A DNA stretch of 49,349 nucleotides from Acidimicrobiia bacterium (GTDB lineage: Bacteria > Actinomycetota > Acidimicrobiia > Acidimicrobiales > UBA8592): contig JAUIIS010000005.1 of the NCBI GenBank assembly GCA_030431575.1, forward strand, positions 1 to 49,349, written 5' to 3'. The stretch's first letter is position 1; every line of letters begins with the position of its first letter. The notes beneath the pieces were generated by a model. That model worked only from the letters and a program-made list of their open reading frames with translations, ran no database searches and was not told the DNA's origin. Positions 1-8,299 of this stretch are shown here, one piece after another. Position numbers and translations under genes: made by a program.

Positions 1-48
1 TCGTTCAGTTCCGCCTCGGAGACTTTGGTAAAGGACTGCAACCTGCAT
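1..48 (-). CDS. 5' fragment of a possible flavodoxin-like protein (runs off left edge)
   Basis: On the minus strand an ATG at 48-46 opens a frame that stays open to the window edge and reads MQVAVLYQSLRGGTER. A hydrophobic strand followed by a small/Ser/Gly/Thr loop is what the phosphate-binding start of flavodoxins looks like, but only 16 residues are visible. No strong Shine-Dalgarno precedes the ATG. It would lie downstream of surE on the same strand, separated by the tandem repeat. It could be another Rossmann-like protein or a chance open frame. Confidence 0.35.
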   Translation of the reverse strand, partial: MQVAVLYQSLRGGTER

Positions 49-79
49 GGTGATGCGAGTCTACTCAAAGGCTGGGTCG

Positions 80-165
80 GTGCCGATTTATCGCGAAACG
101 CGCTGTGCCGATTTGTCGCGAAACGCTCTGTGCCGATTTGTCGCGAAACGCTCTGTGCCGATCTA
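80..165. repeat. 25-bp tandem repeat, three copies plus a partial
   Basis: Units begin with GTGCCGAT at 80, 105, 130 and 155, giving an exact 25-bp period. Units 2 and 3 are identical. Unit 1 differs at two positions, and the fourth diverges after about 10 bases. Each unit carries the core TCGCGAAACGC. There are no spacers, so this is not a CRISPR. The last partial unit contains the surE stop codon (CTA at 163-165 read in reverse), so the array abuts or overlaps the surE 3' end. Confidence 0.85.
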
Positions 166-1026
166 TCCGGCGGCGCTGGTGCCGCCAAGCGATGCCGCGT
201 TGGCGACAAACGCTTCGATCGCTTGTTCGGCTCGCTCGGTTCCGTCAAACGCGACGGGCTCGACCTTCGACAACCAGGTGGTTGACACGTACCCAGCCTC
301 AACGGCGCCAACATCGGTGTCTTCGGGGAAGCTGTGCTCGGCCGGACCCCAGTCCAAGTTGAGGTAGAAAGCCTGTTCGTGACCTTCCTTGGGGACAACG
401 TCCACGGTGGTCAGCGCTCGCGTTGGCCGTTCGCCAATGCTGGTTTGGCGCCAGCCACGCAACTCGGTGAGGTTGAGGTTGGGCACGTTGATGTTGAGGC
501 AACCGGGCTGTTCGAGCGGGTTGTTTACCAGCGAAGACACAGCCGCTGCGGCAACCGACGCGGCCGTTTCCCACTTCAGATCCTTGATCATGTCGTCCCA
601 GGCTTGGCCCATGACCCCCGTGCCGGTGGTCACAGCCTGGCTAACGGCCACGCCGGTGACACCGCCGTTGCGTGCGGTGATGGCAGCACCAATAGTGCCC
701 GAGTGGTACACCGCTCGGCCAACATTGGCGCCCGGGTTGATCCCCGAAACCACCAGGTCAAACGGGTCTCCCAACGCGCCGAGTCGAGCGAACATGACAC
801 ACAGCGCTGGCGGCCCGCTGATAGCCCATGCCTCGTCGATGCCGTCGACGTGGGCGCGGTGCATCTCGGGACGCAATAGGTGCAGCGCTCCGAATGCGGC
901 CGAGGCCCCGGAGTACTCCGAGTCGGGTGCACCAACGACAACCTCCCCGAAGGGTCTCATTGCTCGAGCAAGGACGTGGAGGCCGACGGAATCGATGCCG
1001 TCGTCGTTTGTCACCAAAATGCGCAT
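163..1026 (-). CDS. surE: 5'/3'-nucleotidase SurE
   Basis: SurE is a cytoplasmic, divalent-metal-dependent phosphatase acting on nucleoside 5'/3'-monophosphates. The 287-residue product opens with MRILVTNDDGID, where NDDG supplies two metal-binding Asp. It continues with the conserved Ser/Asn-containing SGINPGANVG and YHSGTIGAA segments, all in the expected order. Length is slightly above the usual 250-270 because of a short Ala/Gly-rich C-terminal tail encoded next to the tandem repeat. The start is the first ATG and lies immediately before the family motif. The gene is divergent from the diguanylate cyclase gene and leads into the 25-bp repeat array. Confidence 0.93.
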   Translation of the reverse strand: MRILVTNDDGIDSVGLHVLARAMRPFGEVVVGAPDSEYSGASAAFGALHLLRPEMHRAHVDGIDEAWAISGPPALCVMFARLGALGDPFDLVVSGINPGANVGRAVYHSGTIGAAITARNGGVTGVAVSQAVTTGTGVMGQAWDDMIKDLKWETAASVAAAAVSSLVNNPLEQPGCLNINVPNLNLTELRGWRQTSIGERPTRALTTVDVVPKEGHEQAFYLNLDWGPAEHSFPEDTDVGAVEAGYVSTTWLSKVEPVAFDGTERAEQAIEAFVANAASLGGTSAAG

Positions 1027-1100
1027 ACCGCGACCTTACTGGCCTGAGCTGTATCCCAGACGAGCCCGCCCTAAACGCAGCCTGAACAGCAGAAAATCCC

Positions 1101-1212
1101 CCAACCTGACGGACCACAGTTCCGCTTCGGCCACGGATCTCCACCAGGTGCGAAGCATGTGCCAACTGGCGGACCACGGTTCCGCTATCGACTCCATGTG
1201 CCCGCCAGTTGG
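1101..1212. promoter_or_regulatory. Direct repeats and inverted repeat between surE and the GGDEF gene
   Basis: The core GGACCACRGTTCCGCT occurs at 1111-1126 and again at 1171-1186, about 60 bp apart. The second copy sits in a perfect 11-bp inverted repeat, CCAACTGGCGG at 1162-1172 and CCGCCAGTTGG at 1202-1212, with a 29-nt loop. This lies in the divergent intergenic region, upstream of the probable GGDEF start. It could be an operator, an mRNA leader structure or a degenerate repeat element; no protein-binding family is recognised. Confidence 0.45.
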
Positions 1213-1371
1213 GATGGCCCTTTGACCTATCTGCGCGGGCTTGGCTCATTGTGCGGTGCGTGGCGTCGATGGAATTCGGTGACGCGTCGTACAGCAACCC
1301 CTCAACAGGCCTCTTTGCGGGCTAGTGGCCAGCCGTTCTGGCAGGTCAGGAGCAACCCCGAAGGCAATATT

Positions 1372-2565
1372 TTGCCTGAGCAATCAGCGACATCAGCCGC
1401 CGCTGGGTCGGTCTTTGACCTGGTGTGGGAGCGCAACCATGACTTGTTGAAGCTTGTGTTGGATACCGCAGTAGATGGGCGTTCGGTTAACCGCGGCGTT
1501 GGTGTGCGCGTGTGGGTAGATGGGCAGCTCGTTGACGCCACCATGTGTGCACGGGGCGAAGACAACCAGGTCACGTTCAGTTTTCTGGCTACGTTGCCCG
1601 ACCCGCTTCGAGCAACGACGGCCGCGCTCAGTACAGGTCGAGACTTGGCCAGCACCCTTGCCGCAGCAGTCAGCGTCTTTGGTGAGTCGAACCCGGCCTT
1701 GTGGGTGACCGTGCATTACGGACGCAGCGACAGCGATCGATACACGCAGGTGGTTGCCAGCTCTGGCCACGACACGTTCCGACGTTCTGTCGAAGCAGCA
1801 GTTGCCGGCGAAAGCCGCTGTCTGTGGGATGAATCATTGCCCGATGACGGCGACGCGCTGGCGCTTGCTGGCTTCGGTGACGGCATTGCCTTGGCTGGTC
1901 CAAGAGCGGGCATTAACACGGTGACGTTGATTCCTATCGGGTTTGCGGGTCATGACCTGGGGTGTGTTGCGGTGTGGTCCGAAAGCGCCGCACAGCGCAC
2001 CGACCCCGAGTCCATGCTGGTCGTGCGCAGAGCGCTCACCGCAGTAACGCTTGCGTTTCACGCCGAAGATCAACGACGCGAAGCCCACCGGCTTCGCACC
2101 GAAGACGGCTTGACGGGCGCGCTGAATCGCCAGAGCTTCGTCGAGAATCTGAAGGCCGCCGAGGCACAACGCAACTGCGCACTCATTGTGGTGAACGTCG
2201 ACCAGTTCCAGGCTGTCAACGACTGGCAGGGGTATGCCAGCGGAGACGACGTGCTTCGGGGCCTGGCTCGGCGCCTCAGAGCTGTCATGCGCCCAAGCGA
2301 CGTGTTGGGCCGGGTAGGCGGCGACGAGTTCGCGTTGCTTTGCCACGACGTTCGCACTGGCGAGTCTGCTGAAGGCATTCTCAGCCGGGTACTGTCGGTC
2401 ACCGATGACGAGTTCTGCGTTGGCGGCGAAACCTTCGCCGTTGCGATGACCGCTGGTGTAGCAACCACCAACAAGGACCGTTCCGGCTCCGCGTTACTGG
2501 CGGCTGCAGACCGTGCAATGCGCGAAGCAAAAACCAATCCCGCTTCCGCCTGGGCCTGGGCGTAA
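1372..2565 (+). CDS. Diguanylate cyclase (C-terminal GGDEF domain)
   Basis: Makes cyclic di-GMP from two GTP. The C-terminal half is a GGDEF domain: DGLTGALNR near residue 245, then RVGGDEFALL with an intact GGDEF active-site loop at about 316-320. An RPSD inhibitory-site motif (RxxD) sits exactly five residues before it, so product inhibition is expected. The N-terminal ~230 residues have a GAF-like soluble sensory pattern without predicted membrane segments. The open frame extends to a GTG at 1159, but that N-terminus is low-quality and runs through the inverted repeat. A TTG at 1372 preceded by GAAGG is preferred; GTG or TTG starts in between are possible. Confidence 0.82.
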   Translation: MPEQSATSAAAGSVFDLVWERNHDLLKLVLDTAVDGRSVNRGVGVRVWVDGQLVDATMCARGEDNQVTFSFLATLPDPLRATTAALSTGRDLASTLAAAVSVFGESNPALWVTVHYGRSDSDRYTQVVASSGHDTFRRSVEAAVAGESRCLWDESLPDDGDALALAGFGDGIALAGPRAGINTVTLIPIGFAGHDLGCVAVWSESAAQRTDPESMLVVRRALTAVTLAFHAEDQRREAHRLRTEDGLTGALNRQSFVENLKAAEAQRNCALIVVNVDQFQAVNDWQGYASGDDVLRGLARRLRAVMRPSDVLGRVGGDEFALLCHDVRTGESAEGILSRVLSVTDDEFCVGGETFAVAMTAGVATTNKDRSGSALLAAADRAMREAKTNPASAWAWA

Positions 2566-2623
2566 AGGGCCTTCGCGGTCTTATCCAGGGTCAAATGAGG
2601 CCCTACAGGTCTAACCTGGGCAT

Positions 2624-3031
2624 ATGGGGATTGATGTCCGAGATGGGTTACATATCCCCGACGCCGAGCTCTCCATGCGGTTCACTCCTTCGGGCGGACC
2701 CGGCGGCCAACACGCAAACAAGGCAAATACCAGGGTTGAGCTGACCTGGGAGGTCGCCGAGTCTACGGCAGTTTCGGGTAGCGTTCGACGCCGCCTCGTC
2801 GACGAGCTCGGGCCGACCATACGGGTTGTTGTCGACGACGAAAGATCTCAGTCGCGTAACCGTGATATCGCGCACGACCGGCTCCGGGCTCGCATCCTGG
2901 GGGCGCTCCATCAAGCGGCCCCGCGCCGGAAGACAAAGCCCTCACGGTCGTCGCAGCGCAAACGCATCAACAAGAAGAAACAGCGAGGCCAGCTAAAGGC
3001 GCAGCGCCGCCGACCCTCGATGGGCGACTGA
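2624..3031 (+). CDS. arfB: Peptidyl-tRNA hydrolase ArfB-like (GGQ release-factor domain)
   Basis: A ribosome-rescue factor that hydrolyses peptidyl-tRNA on stalled ribosomes lacking an A-site codon. The 135 residues contain the GGQ catalytic motif (PSGGPGGQHANK, GGQ at 27-29). They end in a strongly basic tail rich in Lys and Arg that in ArfB proteins enters the empty mRNA channel. There is no codon-recognition domain, which separates it from RF1/RF2. Length matches ArfB/YaeJ (about 140). It converges on ppc with an 18-bp gap. Confidence 0.92.
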   Translation: MGIDVRDGLHIPDAELSMRFTPSGGPGGQHANKANTRVELTWEVAESTAVSGSVRRRLVDELGPTIRVVVDDERSQSRNRDIAHDRLRARILGALHQAAPRRKTKPSRSSQRKRINKKKQRGQLKAQRRRPSMGD

Positions 3032-3049
3032 CAGCGCGGGGTACGTTGC

Positions 3050-5797
3050 TCAACCCGTGTTGCGTAAGCCTGCAGCCACACCGTTGACGGTGAGCAACAG
3101 CGCTCGGCGCAGCCGTGCTTCTTCCTCTTCGCTAGCTCCCCGCCGAGAGCGGGCCAGCAGCTCCACCTGCAACACGTTGATCGGGTCAAGGTAGGCGTCG
3201 CGCACCATCAGCGTGCGATTCAAGACAGGCAAGTCGGCAAGGAGCTCCGATCCCGTTACTGCCGCGATCCCTTCGACTGTTCGGTCGAACTCTGCGGTCA
3301 CCGTGTCGAAGAAGTGATGCAACGAGGGGTCGACCAGGGTTGTGACGTAGTGGCGGGCGATCGCTAGGTCGGTCTTGGACAAGGTCATTTCCACATTCGA
3401 GATAAACGTGCGGAAGAACTGCCAGTCGTTGTACATCTCGGTGAGTTCTTCGGCATGGCCCGCGTCGATGGCGGCGCGCAGCGCCGTGCCCACCCCAAAC
3501 CAGCCGGGGATGATTTGGCGAGACTGCGTCCAGCCGAACACCCATGGGATGGCGCGAAGGTCCGCGATGCCGCTGCTGGAGTTTGCCCGCCGGGCAGGCC
3601 GCGAGCCGATGTTCATTTGGCCCAGCTCTTCTACCGGCGTGGATGTCTGGAAGTACTCGACCAGGCCGGGGGTTTCCAGAAATGACCGGTAGGTGTCGTA
3701 CGCGGTGGTGGACATCAGCTCCATGATGGCGCTGAAGGCCTCGCTCTTCTCGGGCGCGTGCCGGGGGTGGCGGTGGGCCAGCGAGGCCTCAATGAGTGCC
3801 GAGAACGCGAGGTCCAGATTTCGGTGAGCCAAGTCGGGAAGCCCGTACTTGTCGGCGATGACCTCGCCTTGCTCAGTGATCTTGACGCCGCCGTTCACCA
3901 CACCTGCGGGCTGGCCCAGGATGGACGCGTTGGTGGGGCCGCCGCCACGGCCTATGGTGCCGCCGCGGCCGTGGAAAACGATGATGCGAATGCCAGTGGC
4001 TTTGGACACTTCGGCAATCTGGCGGAGCGCCTTGTGGATCTCCCACTGCGAGGTAGTGATGCCGCCATCTTTGTTCGAGTCGGAGTAGCCAACCATGACC
4101 TCCTGGGTGTCGCCACGTAGCCGCAGCAAGTCGCGGTATGCCTCGTTGGCAAACAAGTCGCCGAGCACCGGCCCGATATTGCGCAGGTCGCCAATGGTCT
4201 CGAACAGGGGCACGAACCCGAGGCGGGCCACGCCTGCGGGGAGGTCAATGAGCCCAACGTCGCGGGCGAGCACTGCAGGCGCCAAGATGTCGTCGACGGC
4301 TTGGGTCATGGAGACGATGTAGCTTTCGACAACTTCGTCCCCGCTCTGGTCGAGGACGTCCCGCAGGGTTTGGAACAACGCCAGCGCGCCCGTAGAAGTG
4401 GAGTTGGGTGGTGCGAGGGGTCGTCGGCTGGCGAGTTCGGTAGTGAGGAGCGCGGTGCGTTCTGCGGAGGACATCGATGCGTAGTCGGTACCTAGGGCCC
4501 CGAACAGCTCGCTGAGTGCTTCGTGGTGCTTGGCTGCGTGCTGGCGGATATCGAGGACCGCTAGGTGGAAACCCACCATGGCGAGCGTGCGTCGCACCCG
4601 TGCCAGGCGGCCGTTGGCGAGGAGCTCGCCGTGGTTGGCCTGCAACGACCGCCCCATCATCGCCAGATCTTCTGCCAGCTCGCTTGGCCTGGTGTAGGCG
4701 CCTGGACCGGGTGGCGTCAGGGCCGCTTGTTGCACCCGATGGTGCATGACTGCGCAGCGTTGGCGGTAGGGCTCGCCTTCGCTGAGGCGGTCGAAGCGGT
4801 CGGTGATCTCGGGGAACGTCTCGCTGTCTTGGACGAGTTGCGCGGCTAGCTCATCTGAGATTTGGCTGACCACCGCGCTCACCGAGAGTTCGGAGGACAG
4901 GTCCTCGAGCTCGGTGGTGAGCAACCTGAGCGCTCGCCCACGTTGGAAGGCTAGAACCTCGCGGGTGGTGTCGGGGGTGACGTTTGGGTTGCCGTCACGA
5001 TCGCCGCCAACCCAGGACCCGAACTTGATGGGCGCTCGGTCGGGGTCGAGGCCACCACCCAACGAACCGAGGGTGGCATCGATGTCGTCGAGGAGTTCGG
5101 GCACCCCTTGCTCCATGATCTGCGTCAAGAAGTAGAGGATTGATCGGGCTTCGTCGACGGGGTTGGGTTGTTGGCGGCGAAGCTCGTCGGTCTGCCAGAT
5201 GGCGTCGATCAGCTCGTCGACCCGGCGGTCGATGCGCCTGCGGTCGGTGGCCGAGGCACTGCTTTCGTTGCGTCGTTCGATAAGGGTGGCAATCTCGGCC
5301 AGCTTGTCCAGGATGGAGCGCCGCGATGCCTCGGTGGGATGGGCGGTGAAGACCGGGCGCAGGTCTGCGTTTCGGGTGCTCGTGAGAATTTCGGTGTCGC
5401 TGATGCCCAGGCCTTGGAGCTTGGCAACGGTGTCGGCGAATCGGTTGTTCGACGCGGGCGCACTGGTGTTTAGGTCTTCCACCCGGTGCACCTGTTCGGC
5501 GGTGTTGGCCAGATGGAAGTACACGGTGAACGCTCGCACCAACCGGATGGCGTCGGGCAGGTCGATGTCTTTGAGGTATGCGGCCAGGTTCGAGCTGGTG
5601 TCGTCGTCGCGTCGCAGGCTTTGTGCGGTTGCGCGCACCTGTTCGACGCGGTCGAGGAGTTCTTGGCCGTGTTGACGGACCAGCGCATGGCCGAGTTGGG
5701 TGCCCAGGCGCCGGATGTCGTTGCGGAGAGCTGCGTCAAGCTGGCTGAGTTGTTCCTGATCCACGGTTGCAACGCTAGTGGCGACCCCACCCCGCAA
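3050..5797 (-). CDS. ppc: Phosphoenolpyruvate carboxylase
   Basis: Carboxylates PEP with bicarbonate to oxaloacetate, the main anaplerotic input to the TCA cycle. The 915-residue product has the full set of family motifs. These include the catalytic His in VFTAHPTEA, the GGDRDGNPNVT segment, GYSDSNKDGG, the FHGRGGTIGRGGGPT signature and the C-terminal NTG carboxylate end. Length is normal for bacterial enzymes (880-930). Translation could start at the ATG at 5797 or at a GTG at 5764 just before DQEQLSQLD. It lies 27 bp downstream of the SGNH hydrolase gene on the same strand, so the two may be co-transcribed. Confidence 0.97.
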   Translation of the reverse strand: MRGGVATSVATVDQEQLSQLDAALRNDIRRLGTQLGHALVRQHGQELLDRVEQVRATAQSLRRDDDTSSNLAAYLKDIDLPDAIRLVRAFTVYFHLANTAEQVHRVEDLNTSAPASNNRFADTVAKLQGLGISDTEILTSTRNADLRPVFTAHPTEASRRSILDKLAEIATLIERRNESSASATDRRRIDRRVDELIDAIWQTDELRRQQPNPVDEARSILYFLTQIMEQGVPELLDDIDATLGSLGGGLDPDRAPIKFGSWVGGDRDGNPNVTPDTTREVLAFQRGRALRLLTTELEDLSSELSVSAVVSQISDELAAQLVQDSETFPEITDRFDRLSEGEPYRQRCAVMHHRVQQAALTPPGPGAYTRPSELAEDLAMMGRSLQANHGELLANGRLARVRRTLAMVGFHLAVLDIRQHAAKHHEALSELFGALGTDYASMSSAERTALLTTELASRRPLAPPNSTSTGALALFQTLRDVLDQSGDEVVESYIVSMTQAVDDILAPAVLARDVGLIDLPAGVARLGFVPLFETIGDLRNIGPVLGDLFANEAYRDLLRLRGDTQEVMVGYSDSNKDGGITTSQWEIHKALRQIAEVSKATGIRIIVFHGRGGTIGRGGGPTNASILGQPAGVVNGGVKITEQGEVIADKYGLPDLAHRNLDLAFSALIEASLAHRHPRHAPEKSEAFSAIMELMSTTAYDTYRSFLETPGLVEYFQTSTPVEELGQMNIGSRPARRANSSSGIADLRAIPWVFGWTQSRQIIPGWFGVGTALRAAIDAGHAEELTEMYNDWQFFRTFISNVEMTLSKTDLAIARHYVTTLVDPSLHHFFDTVTAEFDRTVEGIAAVTGSELLADLPVLNRTLMVRDAYLDPINVLQVELLARSRRGASEEEEARLRRALLLTVNGVAAGLRNTG

Positions 5798-5824
5798 CCA
5801 CCACGATTCTGCAGAACCCAGTCT

Positions 5825-6526
5825 TCAGATGATCCCTCGGGCAGTAAAGGCGTCCCAGACGTTGCGGTGCATCTCGATGTAGGCCTTGTCATTGGGATGA
5901 AACTTGTCTTCGGCCCACATGCCCCGCATCGTTGGCCATGCCCACGCATTGAACAGGTGGATCTTGCCGTCGCCGCCCGCTTGTTGAAACACCTTGTTGA
6001 CGCTTCGTCGCCTGAGGTCGCCTTGGGAATCAGACACTTGGGAGAGCAAGGTGGCTTCGGGTAACAAGTCAACCAAGGCGCGGGCGTCGTGCACAATGGC
6101 CCGTCGGTTCCGGCGCCAGATCACGTCGTTGCTGCCCACAATTGCGCTGACCGCATCGGGTTGAAGACTTGCCGCGGCCATGGTTGGCAACTGGTGCTCG
6201 ATCACGTCTGCAAAGCGGCCACCGCTCATAGACAGGTTGATGAGGCGCCACGGCCGACCGGTCGTTTCACGGAGCTTGGTGTAGGTCAACATGGCGTAGC
6301 TGGCCTCAGGCGAGCTTGCCCCGACTCCTTGAGTGACCGAGTCGCCAAGCGCCACCCACAAGGGGCCTTCAGCGTGGAGTTGATCGTGGTTCCACTCGTC
6401 CCAGAAGGCTGCGAAGGGTTCGACGGTGGCATCAACCTTGGCCACGCCCTTGGACAAGCGCTTGGCGAGGTCAGCCAGGTTAATGCGCCGGCGGGTGCGT
6501 CTGAGGGGCGGCAACCGATCAATCAT
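5825..6526 (-). CDS. SGNH/GDSL-family hydrolase
   Basis: A probable esterase or lipase-like hydrolase. Block I GDSVTQG carries the nucleophilic Ser, block III is seen as VGSNDV, and block V as DKFHPND with the DxxH catalytic pair. The order and spacing are those of the SGNH fold. The track ORF begins at 6640, but the extra N-terminus overlaps the divergent promoter region. The ATG at 6526 (MIDRLPP) is preferred, giving about 233 residues, which is typical. No signal peptide is evident, so it probably acts in the cytoplasm. Substrate unknown. Confidence 0.85.
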   Translation of the reverse strand: MIDRLPPLRRTRRRINLADLAKRLSKGVAKVDATVEPFAAFWDEWNHDQLHAEGPLWVALGDSVTQGVGASSPEASYAMLTYTKLRETTGRPWRLINLSMSGGRFADVIEHQLPTMAAASLQPDAVSAIVGSNDVIWRRNRRAIVHDARALVDLLPEATLLSQVSDSQGDLRRRSVNKVFQQAGGDGKIHLFNAWAWPTMRGMWAEDKFHPNDKAYIEMHRNVWDAFTARGII

Positions 6527-6633
6527 CAATGCGACGGTAGTGGCATCTCTGCGAAATGAGTGCGCACCATTCGGTGGCCACGGACTCCATCGAACTGTCC
6601 GCCATTCCGCAGACACACCACTAGCCTGTGTGC

Positions 6634-6732
6634 GTGGCACTTCGGATCTTTCTTATTTGCTGGGGCCTTGTGATTGTGGCCAGCATGCTTTGGGCCACCG
6701 TCGGCCGTTGGAACCAACGGCGCAAAAACTAG
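6634..6732 (+). CDS. Small single-pass membrane protein (32 aa), candidate
   Basis: A GTG at 6634 opens a 32-codon frame ending in TAG at 6730-6732, ten bases before the NYN gene start. The product has a hydrophobic core (IFLICWGLVIVASMLW) followed by a basic tail ending WNQRRKN, so an N-out/C-in single transmembrane helix fits. It is too short for the supplied ORF track. The next gene's Shine-Dalgarno (AGAGG) overlaps its stop codon, suggesting coupled expression. No homologue is recognised, and a non-coding leader is the main alternative. Confidence 0.45.
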   Translation: MALRIFLICWGLVIVASMLWATVGRWNQRRKN

Positions 6733-6742
6733 AGGCAACAAC

Positions 6743-7693
6743 ATGACCATCGAAGAGCCAGAGCCCCGGATCGCCGTGTTTCTCGACTACGAGAATCTCG
6801 CTATTGGTTCGCGTGATCACCTCGGCAAACCATTCGACTACGCAGCGTTGGCCGATGCGTTGGCCGAACGCGGCCGCGTCATTACCCGTAAGGCTTACGC
6901 CGACTGGTCCTACTTCGACGAAGACCGACGCATGCTGACCCGCCACCATGTGGAGCTTGTTGACATCCCCCAGAAGATGGGGGGTAGCCGCAAGAACGCC
7001 GCCGACATCAAGATGGCCGTCGACGCGGTCGAGCTGGCTATGGACCGCCACTACATTTCGGCCTTTGTCGTCTGCACCGGCGACAGCGATCTCAGCCCTT
7101 TGGTGCACAAACTGCGTGAGCTCGACCGGACAGTCATTGGTGTTGGCGTCCGAGACTCGACGTCCAAGCTCCTGCCACCCGCATGCGACGAGTTCCTGTT
7201 CTATGACTCGTTGGTGGCCAGTGACGAGCCAGACGACGAGTCCGGTTCTTCAGATGCCAGCATTGTGTTGTCCACGTTGGCTGGCATCGAGGCCAGTTCG
7301 GGAAGCGTTCGTGCCTCGGCCCTCAAACGCGCTGTGTTGCGTAAGGACCCCACCTTTAGCGAGTCCGATCTTGGGTTCCGCGGGTTCCGTGCCCTGTTGA
7401 CCAGCATGGGCGAAGAGGGTTTGGTGACCCTAGAGGGGACCACCGACCCGGTGGTGTCGTTGGCTGGAGCTTCTGCGCAAGCCGCTGGCGATACCTTGGT
7501 TAAGCGAGTGTTGGCCGATGGCCCCGTGCCGCTAAGCGGCCTGAAGACGGCGATGCGAAAGGCGGACGAACGGTTTTCAGAGCGGCAGCTGGGCTACCGA
7601 AACTTCGGGAGCTTCGTCCGGTCTGTTGAGGCCCGAGGCATTGTCCGTGTCGAGGGCGAAGACGACGCACGCATGGTGCACCTCGCCGGTTGA
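6743..7693 (+). CDS. NYN-domain ribonuclease with two OST-HTH/LOTUS domains
   Basis: A predicted RNA-processing nuclease. Residues 9-150 form a PIN-like NYN domain (LabA/DUF88 type) with all expected acidic residues: D15 in FLDYENL, D88 in KNAADIKMAVD, and D114/D116 in CTGDSDLSPLV. Two similar ~65-residue C-terminal modules (about 165-230 and 245-315) share the pattern L-K-A-hydrophobic-R-x-DxxFSExxLGFR/YxxF, as in OST-HTH/LOTUS RNA-binding domains. The ATG at 6743 follows an AGAGG site; the track start at 6674 lies inside the upstream micro-ORF. It converges on the HD-like gene with one base between stop codons. Confidence 0.88.
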   Translation: MTIEEPEPRIAVFLDYENLAIGSRDHLGKPFDYAALADALAERGRVITRKAYADWSYFDEDRRMLTRHHVELVDIPQKMGGSRKNAADIKMAVDAVELAMDRHYISAFVVCTGDSDLSPLVHKLRELDRTVIGVGVRDSTSKLLPPACDEFLFYDSLVASDEPDDESGSSDASIVLSTLAGIEASSGSVRASALKRAVLRKDPTFSESDLGFRGFRALLTSMGEEGLVTLEGTTDPVVSLAGASAQAAGDTLVKRVLADGPVPLSGLKTAMRKADERFSERQLGYRNFGSFVRSVEARGIVRVEGEDDARMVHLAG

Positions 7694-7694
7694 G

Positions 7695-8234
7695 CTACAC
7701 GAGGTACAACGTGCGGTTGCATATTGTGTGGAGCAGGTCGCGGTAGTCGCCAAGCGGCGGTGTGATCATTGGACCCTGTCCCGCTTTGGTGTCCACGATG
7801 GCCAGTTCAACGGCCGCACTCGCATGTGGCGAGTGACCGAGCCGTCGTTCGGCGGCCCGGCCCTCCGGCGTTGGGGTAAGACCCTGGTTTTCGCGCAGGT
7901 AGATGCGGGCATCTGCAAGAAGCGAGATGGGTGCGGTCACGGTTTCGGGAAAGTGAAGTCCGAGGTGGCTCAGCGTTGCCTGCACCGGGTCAGTGGGTCC
8001 CGACCGAGAAGGGTGGCGTGACCAGCTGGCAACGAGCGCGTCGCCAATGCCATACAGTAAGGCAGCCGCGATCGTTGCGTTACTGGCACCTGCTGCACTG
8101 GCCAGTGCCGCGGCCTGTCGGGCATGTTCGTGGAGTGGCACCGTTGACCCGGCGATGCGGCGATTGGAGTCGCGAATCATCACCAGGGTTTGGTCCACGA
8201 AGATCTCGGCCGGAAACACGCGTGCTGCTGTCAT
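7695..8234 (-). CDS. Degenerate HD-domain protein (PhnZ-like fold, metal ligands lost)
   Basis: The 179-residue product follows the outline of small HD phosphohydrolases/oxygenases of the PhnZ group. HARQAAALASAAGA-x-AALLYGIGDAL aligns with the usual HA..AA.LA..AGA...AALLHDIGH, and VTAPISLLADARIYL aligns with VT.PV.LH..AKRYL. The defining His-Asp pair is replaced by Tyr-Gly, and the later helix His is Leu-Ala. A metal-dependent reaction is therefore unlikely, and a binding or regulatory role is inferred. Its 3' end meets the NYN gene (1 bp gap). The alignment is from memory of the family, so confidence in the fold is moderate. Confidence 0.6.
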   Translation of the reverse strand: MTAARVFPAEIFVDQTLVMIRDSNRRIAGSTVPLHEHARQAAALASAAGASNATIAAALLYGIGDALVASWSRHPSRSGPTDPVQATLSHLGLHFPETVTAPISLLADARIYLRENQGLTPTPEGRAAERRLGHSPHASAAVELAIVDTKAGQGPMITPPLGDYRDLLHTICNRTLYLV

Positions 8235-8299
8235 GTCCTGAAGCTAAGAAACGCGTTTGTCGGCGGTTTAACCGGAGTGTGAACGCGCAGTAAACACGA

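Noticed and set aside
80-165. CRISPR-like short repeats at the left end
   Set aside because: Units are directly adjacent with no spacers, only three copies, and no cas genes are nearby.
389-1225. 278-codon plus-strand ORF opposite surE
   Set aside because: Overlaps all of surE antisense and continues through the inverted repeat; composition is not protein-like.
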